From Vibrio lentus (GTDB lineage Bacteria > Pseudomonadota > Gammaproteobacteria > Enterobacterales > Vibrionaceae), in contig NZ_MCZK01000174.1 in the NCBI RefSeq assembly GCF_002875945.1, positions 1 to 58,529 on the forward strand: a DNA stretch of 58,529 nucleotides, in the 5' to 3' direction. The position numbers and the translations under genes are program-made. Shown here piece by piece: positions 1 through 8,568 of the stretch; the first letter of the stretch is position 1, and every line of letters begins with the position of its first letter. The notes below the pieces were generated by a model. It did no database searches. It saw only the letters and a list, made by a program, of their open reading frames with translations, and was not told the origin of the DNA.

Positions 1-53
1 ATCTGCTCTTCCCGCTTTTCGTATCCCGAATCTCGCTTACTCGCATCTGCTTT
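1..53 (-). repeat. 43-44 bp dispersed repeat, degenerate array beyond efp
   Basis: About one and a half units of the repeat family found in many intergenic regions here, cut by the window edge. The plus strand reads as the reverse form (CGTATCCCGAATCTCGCTTA then ATCTGC). The array lies just past the efp terminator and runs in the same direction as efp. Confidence 0.7.
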
Positions 54-56
54 TTA

Positions 57-91
57 AATACAAAAAAGGCCGCTCATGAGCGACCTTTTCT
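57..91 (-). terminator. Rho-independent terminator of efp
   Basis: Read on the minus strand, a stem of about 12 bp (AAAAGGTCGCTC with GAGCGGCCTTTT, one G-U pair) is followed by a T-rich tail. It starts about 40 bp after the efp stop codon. Confidence 0.85.
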
Positions 92-131
92 ATTTCACTG
101 AGTCATCCTAAACAAGATGGACACAATCAAA

Positions 132-698
132 TTATTTTACACGACCAACGTATTCGCCAGTACGAGTATCAACTTTAACAACTTCACCGATAGCGATGAA
201 TAGAGGTACGCGAACGACCGCGCCTGTTGCTAGAGTTGCAGGTTTACCACCAGTACCCTGTGTATCGCCTTTTAGGCCAGGATCGGTTTCAGTTACTTCG
301 ATCTCAACAAAGTTTGGCGGAGTAACAGTGATAGGGTTATCATTCCACAACGTTAGAGTACAAACGTCATTTTCAACTAACCATTTTGCTGAGTCAGCGA
401 CTGCTTTTACGTCTGCTGCGATTTGCTCAAATGTTTCGTTGTTCATGAAGTGGTAGAATTCGCCATCGTTGTATAGGTAGCCTAGTTCAACGTCAACAAC
501 ATCTGCAAGCTCGAAGCTTTCGCCTGACTTGAATGTTTTCTCTAACACTTTGCCTGACAGCAGTTTACGAAGTTTTACACGGTTAAACGCTTGGCCTTTA
601 CCTGGCTTAACGTATTCATTGTCGATAATTGCGCAAGGCTCGTTATCTAACATGAATTTTAAACCGCCTTTGAATTCATTGGTGCTTACTGACGCCAT
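132..698 (-). CDS. efp: Elongation factor P
   Basis: Translation factor of 188 residues that enters the ribosomal E site and relieves stalling at polyproline stretches. The modified lysine is in PGKGQAF at residue 34, the position that EpmA and EpmB beta-lysylate in gammaproteobacteria. An in-frame ATG five codons upstream (713) exists, but the family start MASVSTNEFKGG at 698 gives the normal 188-residue length. The gene is divergent from epmB with only 33 bp between the starts, so target and modifying enzyme share a promoter region. A terminator follows at 57-91. Confidence 0.97.
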   Translation of the reverse strand: MASVSTNEFKGGLKFMLDNEPCAIIDNEYVKPGKGQAFNRVKLRKLLSGKVLEKTFKSGESFELADVVDVELGYLYNDGEFYHFMNNETFEQIAADVKAVADSAKWLVENDVCTLTLWNDNPITVTPPNFVEIEVTETDPGLKGDTQGTGGKPATLATGAVVRVPLFIAIGEVVKVDTRTGEYVGRVK

Positions 699-731
699 GA
701 TTTTCTCTTCCACATCTTTGAGTTAATTTCA

Positions 732-1754
732 ATGCCGCATATCATAACCCGAAAAGTCGAATCTGTTGAGCAAAACTGGCTCAAACAACTATCGAATGCG
801 ATCTCTGACCCGACAAAACTGCTTGAAGCATTGGAAATAGACCCAACACCGTGGCAAGCAGGGTTTGCTGCTCGTGAGTTATTTGCCCTTCGGGTGCCCC
901 TAAGTTTTGTCGAGCGAATGGAAAAAGGCAACCCACACGACCCATTACTGCGTCAGGTGTTACCTTTAAACGAAGAGTTCAAAGTGCATCAAGGTTATTC
1001 GGCTGATCCACTGGAAGAACAAGACAACGCGATCCCAGGGTTGCTGCACAAATACAAAAGTCGCGCGCTAATGATCGTAAAAGGCGGCTGCGCCATTAAC
1101 TGTCGCTACTGCTTCCGCCGTCACTTCCCTTATCAAGACAACAAAGGCTCAAAGTCAGTTTGGCAAGTCAGCTTAGACTATGTCGCTCAACATCCAGAGA
1201 TCAACGAAGTAATCTTATCTGGCGGCGATCCTCTAATGGCAAAGGACAGCGAACTAGATTGGCTGATCAATGCCATCGAACAGGTTCCGCATGTGAAAAC
1301 GGTTCGTATCCATAGCCGATTACCTGTCGTGATCCCTGCCCGCGTGACTGACGAACTGTGCCAAACATTGGCTAATACTCGTCTAAACGTGGTGATGGTC
1401 AGCCATATTAATCATGCCAATGAAATCAACTTAGAGCTCAAGCAAGCCTTCCATAAGTTGAAGCTAAGCGGTGCGACTCTGCTTAATCAAGGCGTGATGC
1501 TAAAAGGGGTCAATGACAACGCTAACTCATTGAAAGAATTGAGTGAGAAGCTATTCGACGCAGGTATTTTACCTTACTATATGCATGTACTTGATAAAGT
1601 TCAGGGCGCCGCTCATTTCTATATTTCTGATGAAGAAGCCAAGCGTCACTTCAAAGGCTTGATCTCTGAAGTTTCTGGTTACCTAGTACCAAAGTTAACG
1701 CGCGAGATAGGCGGCCGCAGCAGCAAAACGCCACTCGATCTACACATTGAATAA
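732..1754 (+). CDS. epmB: EF-P (R)-beta-lysine modification enzyme EpmB, lysine 2,3-aminomutase family
   Basis: Radical SAM enzyme of 340 residues that converts alpha-lysine to (R)-beta-lysine for attachment to EF-P by EpmA. The iron-sulfur cluster motif CAINCRYC (CX3CX2C) sits near residue 120 and the SAM-binding region LSGGDPLM near residue 163. The length matches the short EpmB/YjeK form rather than the longer clostridial KamA. It faces efp across a 33-bp gap. Its stop lies just before the start of the pilin-like gene, so the two may be cotranscribed. epmA is not in the window. Confidence 0.95.
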   Translation: MPHIITRKVESVEQNWLKQLSNAISDPTKLLEALEIDPTPWQAGFAARELFALRVPLSFVERMEKGNPHDPLLRQVLPLNEEFKVHQGYSADPLEEQDNAIPGLLHKYKSRALMIVKGGCAINCRYCFRRHFPYQDNKGSKSVWQVSLDYVAQHPEINEVILSGGDPLMAKDSELDWLINAIEQVPHVKTVRIHSRLPVVIPARVTDELCQTLANTRLNVVMVSHINHANEINLELKQAFHKLKLSGATLLNQGVMLKGVNDNANSLKELSEKLFDAGILPYYMHVLDKVQGAAHFYISDEEAKRHFKGLISEVSGYLVPKLTREIGGRSSKTPLDLHIE

Positions 1755-1767
1755 AGAAGTCATATCA

Positions 1768-2295
1768 ATGAATCCCAACGCCTTAAGCGCTCGCTCACAA
1801 TCACAAGCTCAACAGAAAGGCTTCACCATCATTGAACTAGTCGTGGTGATCGTGATTCTGGGCATTGTGTCAGTCACCGCGGCTTCTAAGTTTCTTAATC
1901 TTCAAACCGATGCGCGTATCTCAACATTAAATGGCCTCAAGGGCGGAATGGAAGGTGCAAGTGCTATGCTTTATGGTAAGACATCAGCATTAGGCTTAGA
2001 TAAAGCAGCTAGCGCATCCATTAGTGTTGAGGGCGACGATATCTCAGTCGTCTACGGCTACCCTGCAGCGATGAATGATCAAACTTGGTCACAGCTCATT
2101 GAATCAACTTTTCTAGATGCTGTTTGGGATACGGGTCGAGCTGACTGGTTCTTTACCAACACAGATGCGCATGATGGCATCATTTTGTATGCACCTTCTA
2201 GCCGAAAAAATGAGTCTGATAACTGCTATCTTGAGTACCAAGAAGCGACCGAGACGACAACACCGGCCTTCACACTAACCACGACAGGCTGCTAG
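1768..2295 (+). CDS. Type IV pilin-like (prepilin) protein
   Basis: A 175-residue secreted pilin or pseudopilin. A leader of 18 residues ends KG and is followed by FTIIELVVVIVILGIV: phenylalanine at +1, glutamate at +5 and one hydrophobic helix, the signature cut and methylated by prepilin peptidase. Two cysteines near the C-terminus (NCYLEY and the final TGC) could form the D-region disulfide. It resembles MSHA-type pilins, but no pilus assembly genes are nearby, so the pilus it belongs to is unknown. An ATG at 1747 would overlap epmB by 8 bp; 1768 is preferred because it gives an ordinary leader. Confidence 0.88.
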   Translation: MNPNALSARSQSQAQQKGFTIIELVVVIVILGIVSVTAASKFLNLQTDARISTLNGLKGGMEGASAMLYGKTSALGLDKAASASISVEGDDISVVYGYPAAMNDQTWSQLIESTFLDAVWDTGRADWFFTNTDAHDGIILYAPSSRKNESDNCYLEYQEATETTTPAFTLTTTGC

Positions 2296-2399
2296 CGCTT
2301 CAGCATTAGCACCAACCGTTAAGACAAAAATTTTTTGTTCGATCGTCCGGTCTATTATTAGCATACTCGGCTCTATTCTAAATTCTTAGGAGGGGTGAT

Positions 2400-2888
2400 A
2401 TGACACAATTTATAGAACAAACTCTCAACCTTGCCCCCTTTAGCTGGGCAGGCCTTGCGGCATGTATGCTGTGTGGTTCATTGATCGGAATCGAAAGACA
2501 AACTCGTGGTAAACCCGTAGGAATAAGGACATCGATCCTTATCATCAGCGGTACCTATTTCTTCCTCACCATGGCGATTAGCCTATCCCCCAACACTCTC
2601 GACCAGGCTCGTGTACTTGGTCAGATCATTACAGGGGTTGGATTCCTTGGTGCAGGTGTGATGATGACACTGGATGGCAAAATTCATGGTGTCACCTCAG
2701 CGGCCATTATTTGGGTATTAGCGGCGTTGGGGATGATGATTGCATTAGGGCACCTTTCACAGTCGGTCATTATCACGCTAATGGCTCTAGTGATTCTGCT
2801 TGGAGTCGACAAGGTGGAAAACAGCTTCCAAAGCCTACGTCGTGGTGTTCACCAAAAATGGATGAACAAAGGGCGAATGAAAAAGTAA
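2400..2888 (+). CDS. MgtC/SapB family inner-membrane protein
   Basis: A 162-residue membrane protein with about four or five hydrophobic segments. The conserved MgtC-family features are present: GSLIGIERQTRGKPVGIRT near residues 26-45 and GVGFLGAGVM near residue 80. Enterobacterial MgtC aids growth in low magnesium and inhibits F-type ATPase, but many short SapB-like members are uncharacterised. This one lacks the cytoplasmic C-terminal domain of true virulence MgtC. A strong ribosome site (TAGGAGGGG) precedes the ATG. Substrate and role are not shown by the sequence. Confidence 0.9.
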   Translation: MTQFIEQTLNLAPFSWAGLAACMLCGSLIGIERQTRGKPVGIRTSILIISGTYFFLTMAISLSPNTLDQARVLGQIITGVGFLGAGVMMTLDGKIHGVTSAAIIWVLAALGMMIALGHLSQSVIITLMALVILLGVDKVENSFQSLRRGVHQKWMNKGRMKK

Positions 2889-2916
2889 CAACTCTCCCCC
2901 TTCATCAAATCAAATC

Positions 2917-2945
2917 AAAAAGCCTAGTTGAAAAACAACTAGGCT
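2917..2945 (-). terminator. Terminator of the diguanylate cyclase gene
   Basis: A perfect 10-bp stem (AGCCTAGTTG/CAACTAGGCT) with a 5-nt loop. On the minus strand it is followed by TTTTTGATTTG, so it ends the 2999-4477 gene. The plus strand has no T-run after the stem, so it is a weaker end for the MgtC-family gene. Confidence 0.85.
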
Positions 2946-2998
2946 ATTCGCTTACACATTTGCTCGTTTGGAAACGTATTCCAGAACAAAGCACAATG

Positions 2999-4477
2999 CT
3001 AATACACGTGAATCAACACCTGATTCTTGCCCGAAGCTTTGGCCTTATAAAGCTGCTCGTCAGAAGCTCGAATACTCTGGTTTTCCCACAAGTGTCCGAC
3101 ACTATCGAACTTATACAGCGAGTAAAGCGTCGCGCCCCCTGAAACCGATATATCAATCTTGTCACCATTCGCACAACGGTAACTTTGTAAATTGATGTCG
3201 TTTTGTATCCGTTCAAAAATCGACGTAAGCAGCTCAGATGATTCGCCCGTAATCGCGACAACAAACTCTTCACCACCAAACCTCGCGACGATATCTTGCT
3301 GTCTAACACTGTTCATCATCAGTTGAGCAACATGACAAATCACTTCGTCTCCGACCTTGTGCCCAAAGCGGTCATTCACCTCTTTGAAGTCGTCAATATC
3401 GAACACACCGAAGCCAATAATCGGCGCTTCTTCTTGTGCTAACAATTTAGCTTCAAAGCCACGGCGATTCAGTAATCCCGTCATTGGATCTCTCATCGCC
3501 AGTTCTTTTAATCGCTGATGCTCTTGTGTGGTATAGAAACGCCATAGGTACACCACCGAGACTATGTATAGAGCCAATAGTATTGAAAGCTGAAGCTTAT
3601 CTATCTCAAGTACATGCAGAAAGTGCTGCCACTTTGCCTCCTCAATATTCAGATAAAGCTGAGTATTGATGCCATCGACATAGAGTGGCTGTGAATGCGT
3701 GAAGTCCATGAAACCATACTTATTCGGCCCTAGCGTACTGGATACCTCATAGCCGTGTTTTGGGTTCGACACCAGATTCGCGACATAACCATCAACACCA
3801 AGGATACCTTTGAACTCACCATCAACGTAGATCCCTTTGGTCAGGGTCACCACTTTTTTGTTCGTGAGGTAATCATCATATTGACCGGTATACACCACCT
3901 GATCTTGGCGTTGAGTTAAGCCAAAGCGAACTGTATTAATCCAATATGGCCTGCTATTTACGACAGAGTCGAACGTATCGCCTTTCATATATTGGGCAAT
4001 ATCGGAGGGGGAAGAGATAATAAACTTCTCTTTCGAGATGAAATAGATGGCAGAGATAGTCTCTATGGTATTAGCAAAATAAGCCATGGTTGGGGCGATA
4101 AATAAACGCTTACTGGCTTCGAGGTGAAGTTCCGACTTCGGGTCACACATCTCGCTTGGGCCAGAGAACATAAAGTCAAAACGAGGAGCTTGCTGGTCTT
4201 CACTAATGAAGTAACACGTCTCGTCCTCTCGCTTTTTCTCATGCGAAAACACGTACGTATCCCCATGCAGTGGATAGAGCGCAGTGATGTTGTATTCAAG
4301 CGCATTGATGATCTGAGTCAGCTCGGTCAAAGAGCGTGTCACGCCTTGGTTTTCAATTCCATACTGTTGATTTGATTCTTCCGCTGAATCAACGAGCAAT
4401 AAGCTCAATACTACAAAAAAGATGGCGGTCAGGCATAGGAAAGCCTTTTTAAAATCGATGGTATGGGTATTAATCAA
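2999..4477 (-). CDS. Membrane diguanylate cyclase with periplasmic sensor domain
   Basis: A 492-residue protein predicted to make c-di-GMP from two GTP. An N-terminal membrane helix (about residues 10-29) and a second one (LSILLALYIVSVVYLW, about 300-320) enclose a periplasmic region of about 270 residues, of the size and position of a dCache/PDC sensor. The GGDEF domain follows with RDPMTGLLNRRGF, FDIDDFKEVND and the active-site motif GGEEF. RQQD five residues before GGEEF matches the inhibitory I-site, so product feedback is likely. There is no EAL domain. The ligand is unknown. It is monocistronic. Confidence 0.92.
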   Translation of the reverse strand: MINTHTIDFKKAFLCLTAIFFVVLSLLLVDSAEESNQQYGIENQGVTRSLTELTQIINALEYNITALYPLHGDTYVFSHEKKREDETCYFISEDQQAPRFDFMFSGPSEMCDPKSELHLEASKRLFIAPTMAYFANTIETISAIYFISKEKFIISSPSDIAQYMKGDTFDSVVNSRPYWINTVRFGLTQRQDQVVYTGQYDDYLTNKKVVTLTKGIYVDGEFKGILGVDGYVANLVSNPKHGYEVSSTLGPNKYGFMDFTHSQPLYVDGINTQLYLNIEEAKWQHFLHVLEIDKLQLSILLALYIVSVVYLWRFYTTQEHQRLKELAMRDPMTGLLNRRGFEAKLLAQEEAPIIGFGVFDIDDFKEVNDRFGHKVGDEVICHVAQLMMNSVRQQDIVARFGGEEFVVAITGESSELLTSIFERIQNDINLQSYRCANGDKIDISVSGGATLYSLYKFDSVGHLWENQSIRASDEQLYKAKASGKNQVLIHVY

Positions 4478-4619
4478 AGCATATAAATCATCGTTGTGAA
4501 TTTATCGCACATTGTACTTATAAATAAAAACACCGCAACCATTAATATAAAACAACATGCCTATTGTATTTTTGTGTGCAGGAAGGGGGATTTGGATTCG
4601 AGGTGGTATTGAAATAATG

Positions 4620-4645
4620 ACGCCTAAACAGAGACGTTTAGGCGT
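4620..4645 (-). terminator. Perfect hairpin downstream of the VC2662-family gene
   Basis: A 10-bp perfect stem ACGCCTAAAC/GTTTAGGCGT with a 6-nt loop, about 100 bp past the stop of the VC2662-family gene. The minus-strand tail (CATTATTTC) is only moderately T-rich, so it is a plausible but weak terminator. Confidence 0.5.
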
Positions 4646-4647
4646 TA

Positions 4648-4734
4648 CTAATAAGCCCGATTTACCAATAAACTTAATTACTAACGAGATCGGTTGCTAA
4701 TAAGCTTGGTTTACCAATAAATAGCAAACCAAGC
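4648..4734. repeat. Duplicated hairpin-forming segment
   Basis: The pattern CTAATAAGC, four variable bases, then TTTACCAATAAA occurs twice, about 50 bp apart. Each copy can form its own stem: CCGAT with ATCGG in the first, and CTTGGTTT with AAACCAAG in the second. The loop is shared while the stems differ on both sides together. It lies in the 3' region of the VC2662-family transcript. Function unknown. Confidence 0.45.
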
Positions 4735-4748
4735 ATTCAACAATAAAC

Positions 4749-5306
4749 TTACTTAGCGAAGTTTACGATTGGGAAACAAGGGAAGAAGCCGTTGTCAGCA
4801 CAGTTGATCAGACCAATCTGTACGCCTTCGATCTTCGTTGTTTTGTTGAAAATACCCACTTGAACCGTTGATACATCAGAAAGGTTAGCTGCGCCAACAT
4901 CGACCATAGTGTCGCCTTCAGAGTAGTTTACGAAGCTCACGTTCGCGCCTTTCACATCATTAGTGATGTTTACAGCACCTAGGTTTAGACCCGTTGTTTT
5001 ACCTGTATTCCAGTTGAAGAAACCAAGTGAAGCACCAGTCATCTCTTGGTTCACTTTTGATGCACCAAAGATACCTAGGTTCACACCAGTTGTGGTTTGC
5101 GTCTCTGACATACCAATAACCGCAAGGTCGACACCTTTAAGGTCATTAACTTGACCATGAAGAAGCGCTAAACGAACGCCGCCAACAGCATCTGAATCCG
5201 GTGCATTGAAGCCGTTAATGGTTGAGAACATAACAGGCGAAGAAGCGAATGCAGCCGGTGCCATTACCGCGGCAGACACAGCGAGTACTGAAAGTAATTT
5301 TTTCAT
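4749..5306 (-). CDS. VC2662 family secreted protein
   Basis: A 185-residue exported protein of unknown function. The signal peptide ends at AFA before SSPVMFS (about residue 22). The mature part is built of irregular repeats rich in glycine, asparagine and aliphatic residues (GVNLGIFGAS, GASLGFFNWN, GLNLGAVNIT, GVQIGLINC), suggesting a stacked beta fold. Two cysteines near the end (NCADNGFFPC) may pair. The ATG at 5306 is chosen because GGAG lies 9 bp upstream; the in-frame ATG at 5321 overlaps that ribosome site. I recognise the family but know of no assigned function. Confidence 0.8.
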   Translation of the reverse strand: MKKLLSVLAVSAAVMAPAAFASSPVMFSTINGFNAPDSDAVGGVRLALLHGQVNDLKGVDLAVIGMSETQTTTGVNLGIFGASKVNQEMTGASLGFFNWNTGKTTGLNLGAVNITNDVKGANVSFVNYSEGDTMVDVGAANLSDVSTVQVGIFNKTTKIEGVQIGLINCADNGFFPCFPIVNFAK

Positions 5307-5454
5307 TGGGGAAGTCTCCACTGACTATTATTAACTTGATTTATATATTACCAATCAAGCATTTATTATCCTTAATTAAACAGCTAGCCATGTTAAATTG
5401 ATGTCATAACTGTACTGTTGAATATAAGCCGCTAAGTCATAAAGAGCAATGGTT

Positions 5455-5640
5455 AAGAGCAGATACGGGATTCGAGTAAACAAGATGCGAAAAGACTAAA
5501 AGCGGATGAGAGATACGTGTAGCGAGATGCGAAAAGAATAAGAGCGGATGAGAGATACGGGTAAACGGGATGCGAAAGACAAAGAGCTGAGATAAAAGCA
5601 GATGTGGGATTCGAGTACACGGGATGCGAAAGGCAAAGAA
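5455..5640 (+). repeat. 43-44 bp dispersed repeat array (forward), 3' side of the S23-like gene
   Basis: About four degenerate units on the plus strand (first unit GATACGGGATTCGAGTAAAC, later GATACGGGTAAACGGGATGC). It ends 3 bp before the stop codon of the S23-like gene, which runs towards it, so the orientation is opposite to that gene. The rest of the 5307-5642 gap is AT-rich and holds the upstream region of the VC2662-family gene; I see nothing else there. Reading frames through the array are not credible because the period is not a multiple of three. Confidence 0.8.
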
Positions 5641-5642
5641 GC

Positions 5643-5984
5643 TTACTGTTCTAGTGACTTGATTAAAGCTCCTAACATGCGTGATATTTGAAGTGCTTCC
5701 GATTGCCATTGCTCACCAACATTCTTGGAAATGAACCCAACCTCAGAGCCTATGTCAGCTTGTGTTGCAAACTCACCGATGGAGCCCTTCGCGATTGCAA
5801 AGAAGTGCTTACGCTCTTTAAGAGACTTTCGCTCACAGCCTTCAGCGATATTACTGGGTACAGATAAAGCACTGCGGGTAATCTGATCTTTGAAACCAAA
5901 GTCTCTACACATAGACATTCCCCGATAAACATTTATCGATAACTGCCGACTTCGTTGCCAAACATCAAGTTTTCTATAAAGCAC
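5643..5984 (-). CDS. S23/IVP-type four-helix-bundle protein (Avd-like fold)
   Basis: A 113-residue protein. Recognisable family features are YRKLDVWQRSRQLSINVYR at the start, DQITRSALSVPSNIAEG in the middle (residues about 33-50) and FFAIAKGSIGEFATQ (about 61-75). Members are encoded in intervening sequences of some 23S rRNA genes, as stand-alone genes, and as Avd partners of retroelement reverse transcriptases. They form pentamers of four-helix bundles and bind nucleic acid in the Avd case. The start is GTG with AGGT 7 bp upstream. No reverse transcriptase or rRNA gene is nearby. The gene sits between inverted arrays of the dispersed repeat. Confidence 0.85.
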   Translation of the reverse strand: MLYRKLDVWQRSRQLSINVYRGMSMCRDFGFKDQITRSALSVPSNIAEGCERKSLKERKHFFAIAKGSIGEFATQADIGSEVGFISKNVGEQWQSEALQISRMLGALIKSLEQ

Positions 5985-6084
5985 AATTTCTACCTAAAGA
6001 CCGAAAACCTAATCATCTCAAAAGAACATCGTAGAAAAGTATTAATAAAGAACCAAGTTAGAGATAGTTCAGATTCTATGCTTT

Positions 6085-6361
6085 TATCTTCTCAAATTTC
6101 GCTTACTCGCACCTATCATCTGTCTTTAAAGCTCTTCGTATCCCGACTACCCGCATCCCTAATCTGCCTTTAAAGCTCTTCAAATCCTGATAACTCGAAC
6201 CCCGTATCTGCTTTTCAAGCTCTTCGTATCCCGATTACCCGAATCCCTCATCTGCTTTTCAAGCTCTTCGTATCTCGATTACTCGAATCCCTCATCTGCT
6301 TTTCAAGATCTTCGTATCCCGATTACTCGCATCTCGTATCTGCTCTTAAGTATCTGCTCTT
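6085..6361 (-). repeat. 44 bp repeat array (reverse), beyond groEL
   Basis: At least six units. GCTCTTCGTATCCCGA-type starts fall at 6131, 6175, 6219, 6263 and 6307, an exact 44-bp period, with more degenerate units on each side. It begins next to the groEL terminator and runs in the groEL direction. It also forms the other arm, inverted with respect to 5455-5640, around the S23-like gene. It fills most of the 5985-6438 gap; 5985-6084 holds only the GTG-start upstream region of the S23-like gene. Confidence 0.85.
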
Positions 6362-6393
6362 CAAAAACAAAAACGGAGACCGAGGTCTCCGTT
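6362..6393 (-). terminator. Rho-independent terminator of groES-groEL
   Basis: A 10-bp perfect stem AACGGAGACC/GGTCTCCGTT, followed on the minus strand by TTTTTGTTTTTG. It lies about 45 bp after the groEL stop. Confidence 0.92.
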
Positions 6394-6438
6394 CTAAAGC
6401 TTATGTATGACTTTCTCTGTTACGAGAAAAGGGGATGA

Positions 6439-8085
6439 TTACATCATGCCGCCCATGCCACCCATACCGCCCATGCCACCCATATCAGGCATTGCAGGAC
6501 CAGAATCTTGAGGCTTGTCAGTGATCATCGCTTCTGTTGTGATCATAAGACCAGCAACTGATGCTGCGAACTGAAGTGCAGAACGAGTTACCTTAGTTGG
6601 ATCTAGGATACCCATTGCAATCATGTCGCCGTATTCACCCGTAGCCGCGTTGTAACCGTAGTTACCTTCGCCAGCACGAACGTTGTTAGCAACAACAGAC
6701 TCTTCATCACCTGCGTTCTTAGTGATTTGACGAATAGGCGCTTCCATTGCACGTAGTGCAACGCGGATACCTACGTTTTGCTCTTCGTTGTCGCCTTCAA
6801 GGCCAGCAACTTTAGATGCAGCGCGGATAAGTGCAACACCACCACCAGCAACCACACCTTCTTCAACAGCAGCGCGAGTCGCGTGAAGTGCATCTTCTAC
6901 GCGGTCTTTCTTCTCTTTCATCTCTACTTCAGTTGCTGCGCCAACTTTGATTACTGCAACACCGCCAGCTAGCTTAGCTACGCGCTCTTGAAGCTTCTCT
7001 TTGTCGTAGTCAGACGTTGCATCTTCGATTTGTTGACGAATTTGAGAAACGCGACCTTTGATCATCACTTCATCGCCCGCACCATCAATGATGGTTGAGT
7101 TTTCTTTAGTGATAGTAATGCGCTTAGCTTGACCTAGGTCTTCTAACGTTACTTTCTCAAGGTCTAGGCCAATCTCTTCAGAGATAACCGTGCCGCCCGT
7201 TAGGATTGCGATGTCTTGAAGCATAGATTTGCGACGGTCGCCGAAACCAGGTGCTTTAACTGCAGCCACTTTAACGATGCCACGCATGTTGTTCACAACA
7301 AGAGTCGCTAGCGCTTCGCCTTCTACATCTTCAGCGATGATAAGAAGTGGACGAGATGCTTTAGCAACCGCTTCTAGAGTCGGAAGAAGCTCACGGATAT
7401 TCGAAACTTTCTTGTCGATAAGAAGAATGAATGGGCTTTCTAGATCAACAGAACCTGCTTCTTGGTTGTTGATGAAGTAAGGAGATAGGTAACCGCGGTC
7501 GAACTGCATACCTTCAACGACGTCTAGCTCGTCTTGTAGAGCCTGACCTTCTTCAACCGTGATTACGCCATCACGACCTACTTTTTCCATCGCTTCAGCA
7601 ATGATGTTACCCACTGTCGAATCAGAGTTCGCAGAGATAGTACCTACTTGAGCGATAGCTTTCGTGTCTGAACAAGGAACAGAAAGGTTCTTCAGCTCTT
7701 CAACAGCCGCGATAACCGCTTTGTCGATGCCGCGCTTAAGATCCATTGGGTTCATACCAGCAGCAACCGCTTTTAGGCCTTCAGCGATAATAGACTGAGC
7801 CAGTACTGTAGCTGTAGTTGTTCCGTCACCCGCCGCGTCATTCGCTTGCGAAGCTACTTCTTTAACCATTTGTGCGCCCATGTTTTGGAACTTGTCTTCA
7901 AGTTCGATTTCACGTGCAACTGAAACACCATCTTTAGTGATCGTTGGTGCGCCAAATGATTTGTCTAGAACAACGTTACGGCCTTTAGGACCTAGCGTTA
8001 CTTTTACTGCGTCAGCCAGAACGTTTACACCTTCTAGCATTTTAATACGTGCGTCGTTACCAAATTTAACGTCTTTAGCAGCCAT
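6439..8085 (-). CDS. groEL: Chaperonin GroEL (60 kDa)
   Basis: ATP-driven chaperonin of 548 residues that forms the double seven-member ring and folds proteins with GroES in the cytoplasm. Conserved family stretches include VTLGPKGRNVVLDKSFGAP, the nucleotide-site GDGTTTATVLAQ and the C-terminal GGMGGMGGMGGMM tail. The tail marks the main housekeeping GroEL; vibrios often carry a second groESL elsewhere. It follows groES by 51 bp in the usual operon and ends at a strong terminator. Confidence 0.99.
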   Translation of the reverse strand: MAAKDVKFGNDARIKMLEGVNVLADAVKVTLGPKGRNVVLDKSFGAPTITKDGVSVAREIELEDKFQNMGAQMVKEVASQANDAAGDGTTTATVLAQSIIAEGLKAVAAGMNPMDLKRGIDKAVIAAVEELKNLSVPCSDTKAIAQVGTISANSDSTVGNIIAEAMEKVGRDGVITVEEGQALQDELDVVEGMQFDRGYLSPYFINNQEAGSVDLESPFILLIDKKVSNIRELLPTLEAVAKASRPLLIIAEDVEGEALATLVVNNMRGIVKVAAVKAPGFGDRRKSMLQDIAILTGGTVISEEIGLDLEKVTLEDLGQAKRITITKENSTIIDGAGDEVMIKGRVSQIRQQIEDATSDYDKEKLQERVAKLAGGVAVIKVGAATEVEMKEKKDRVEDALHATRAAVEEGVVAGGGVALIRAASKVAGLEGDNEEQNVGIRVALRAMEAPIRQITKNAGDEESVVANNVRAGEGNYGYNAATGEYGDMIAMGILDPTKVTRSALQFAASVAGLMITTEAMITDKPQDSGPAMPDMGGMGGMGGMGGMM

Positions 8086-8136
8086 CTTAATTTCCTTTAA
8101 AATTCTTTATTCAGTCAGTTCAGTTTATGGGTCGGA

Positions 8137-8427
8137 TTACTCAACGATCGCCATGATGTCGTTTTCAGACATGATCAGAACTTCTTTGCCGTCGATCTTT
8201 TCAGTTTTAGTGCCGTAGCCTTCAGAGAAGATAACGGTATCGCCAACTTTAACGTCCAATGGTTGTACTGAACCATTTTCTAGAATGCGGCCTTTGCCAA
8301 CAGCTAGAATAGTACCGCGCGTTGATTTTTCAGCGGCAGAACCAGTTAGAACGATGCCACCAGCAGATTTAGATTCAACTTCTTGGCGCTCAACGATAAC
8401 TCGGTCGTGTAGAGGACGGATATTCAT
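8137..8427 (-). CDS. groES: Co-chaperonin GroES (10 kDa)
   Basis: Lid of the GroEL cage, 96 residues, starting MNIRPLHDRVIVER. The mobile loop ESKSAGGIVLTGSAAEKS that binds GroEL is present at about residues 17-34. A longer in-frame reading from 8481 adds 18 residues that are not family-like, and the MNIRP start is the standard one. It is the first gene of groES-groEL, behind a heat-shock promoter-like sequence. Confidence 0.98.
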   Translation of the reverse strand: MNIRPLHDRVIVERQEVESKSAGGIVLTGSAAEKSTRGTILAVGKGRILENGSVQPLDVKVGDTVIFSEGYGTKTEKIDGKEVLIMSENDIMAIVE

Positions 8428-8496
8428 CGGTCGTATCTCCTGATAATTTCCATTTAATATGATAGTTGCCACGATTGGCATGGGTTAATCAGTATG

Positions 8497-8521
8497 TTGG
8501 GGCAATGTGAAAGATCCCAAG
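8497..8521 (-). promoter_or_regulatory. Sigma-32-type heat-shock promoter for groES-groEL
   Basis: On the minus strand CTTGGGA, a 12-bp spacer and CCCCAA match the sigma-32 layout (consensus CTTGAAA and CCCCAT) about 70 bp upstream of the GroES start. The -35 box has two mismatches. Heat-shock control of groESL is general knowledge; this exact site is inferred. Confidence 0.65.
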
Positions 8522-8568
8522 GGGGGAAAGAGACTTTTTGTGAGGGAACTCAAACAACAAGGGATGTT

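Noticed and set aside
5437..5709. 90-residue minus-strand reading frame through the repeats
   Set aside because: It follows the repeat units, whose 43-44 bp period shifts frame, and it overlaps the better-supported S23-like gene.
6085..6361. CRISPR array
   Set aside because: Units are adjoining and similar over their whole length; there are no unique spacers of constant size and no cas genes.
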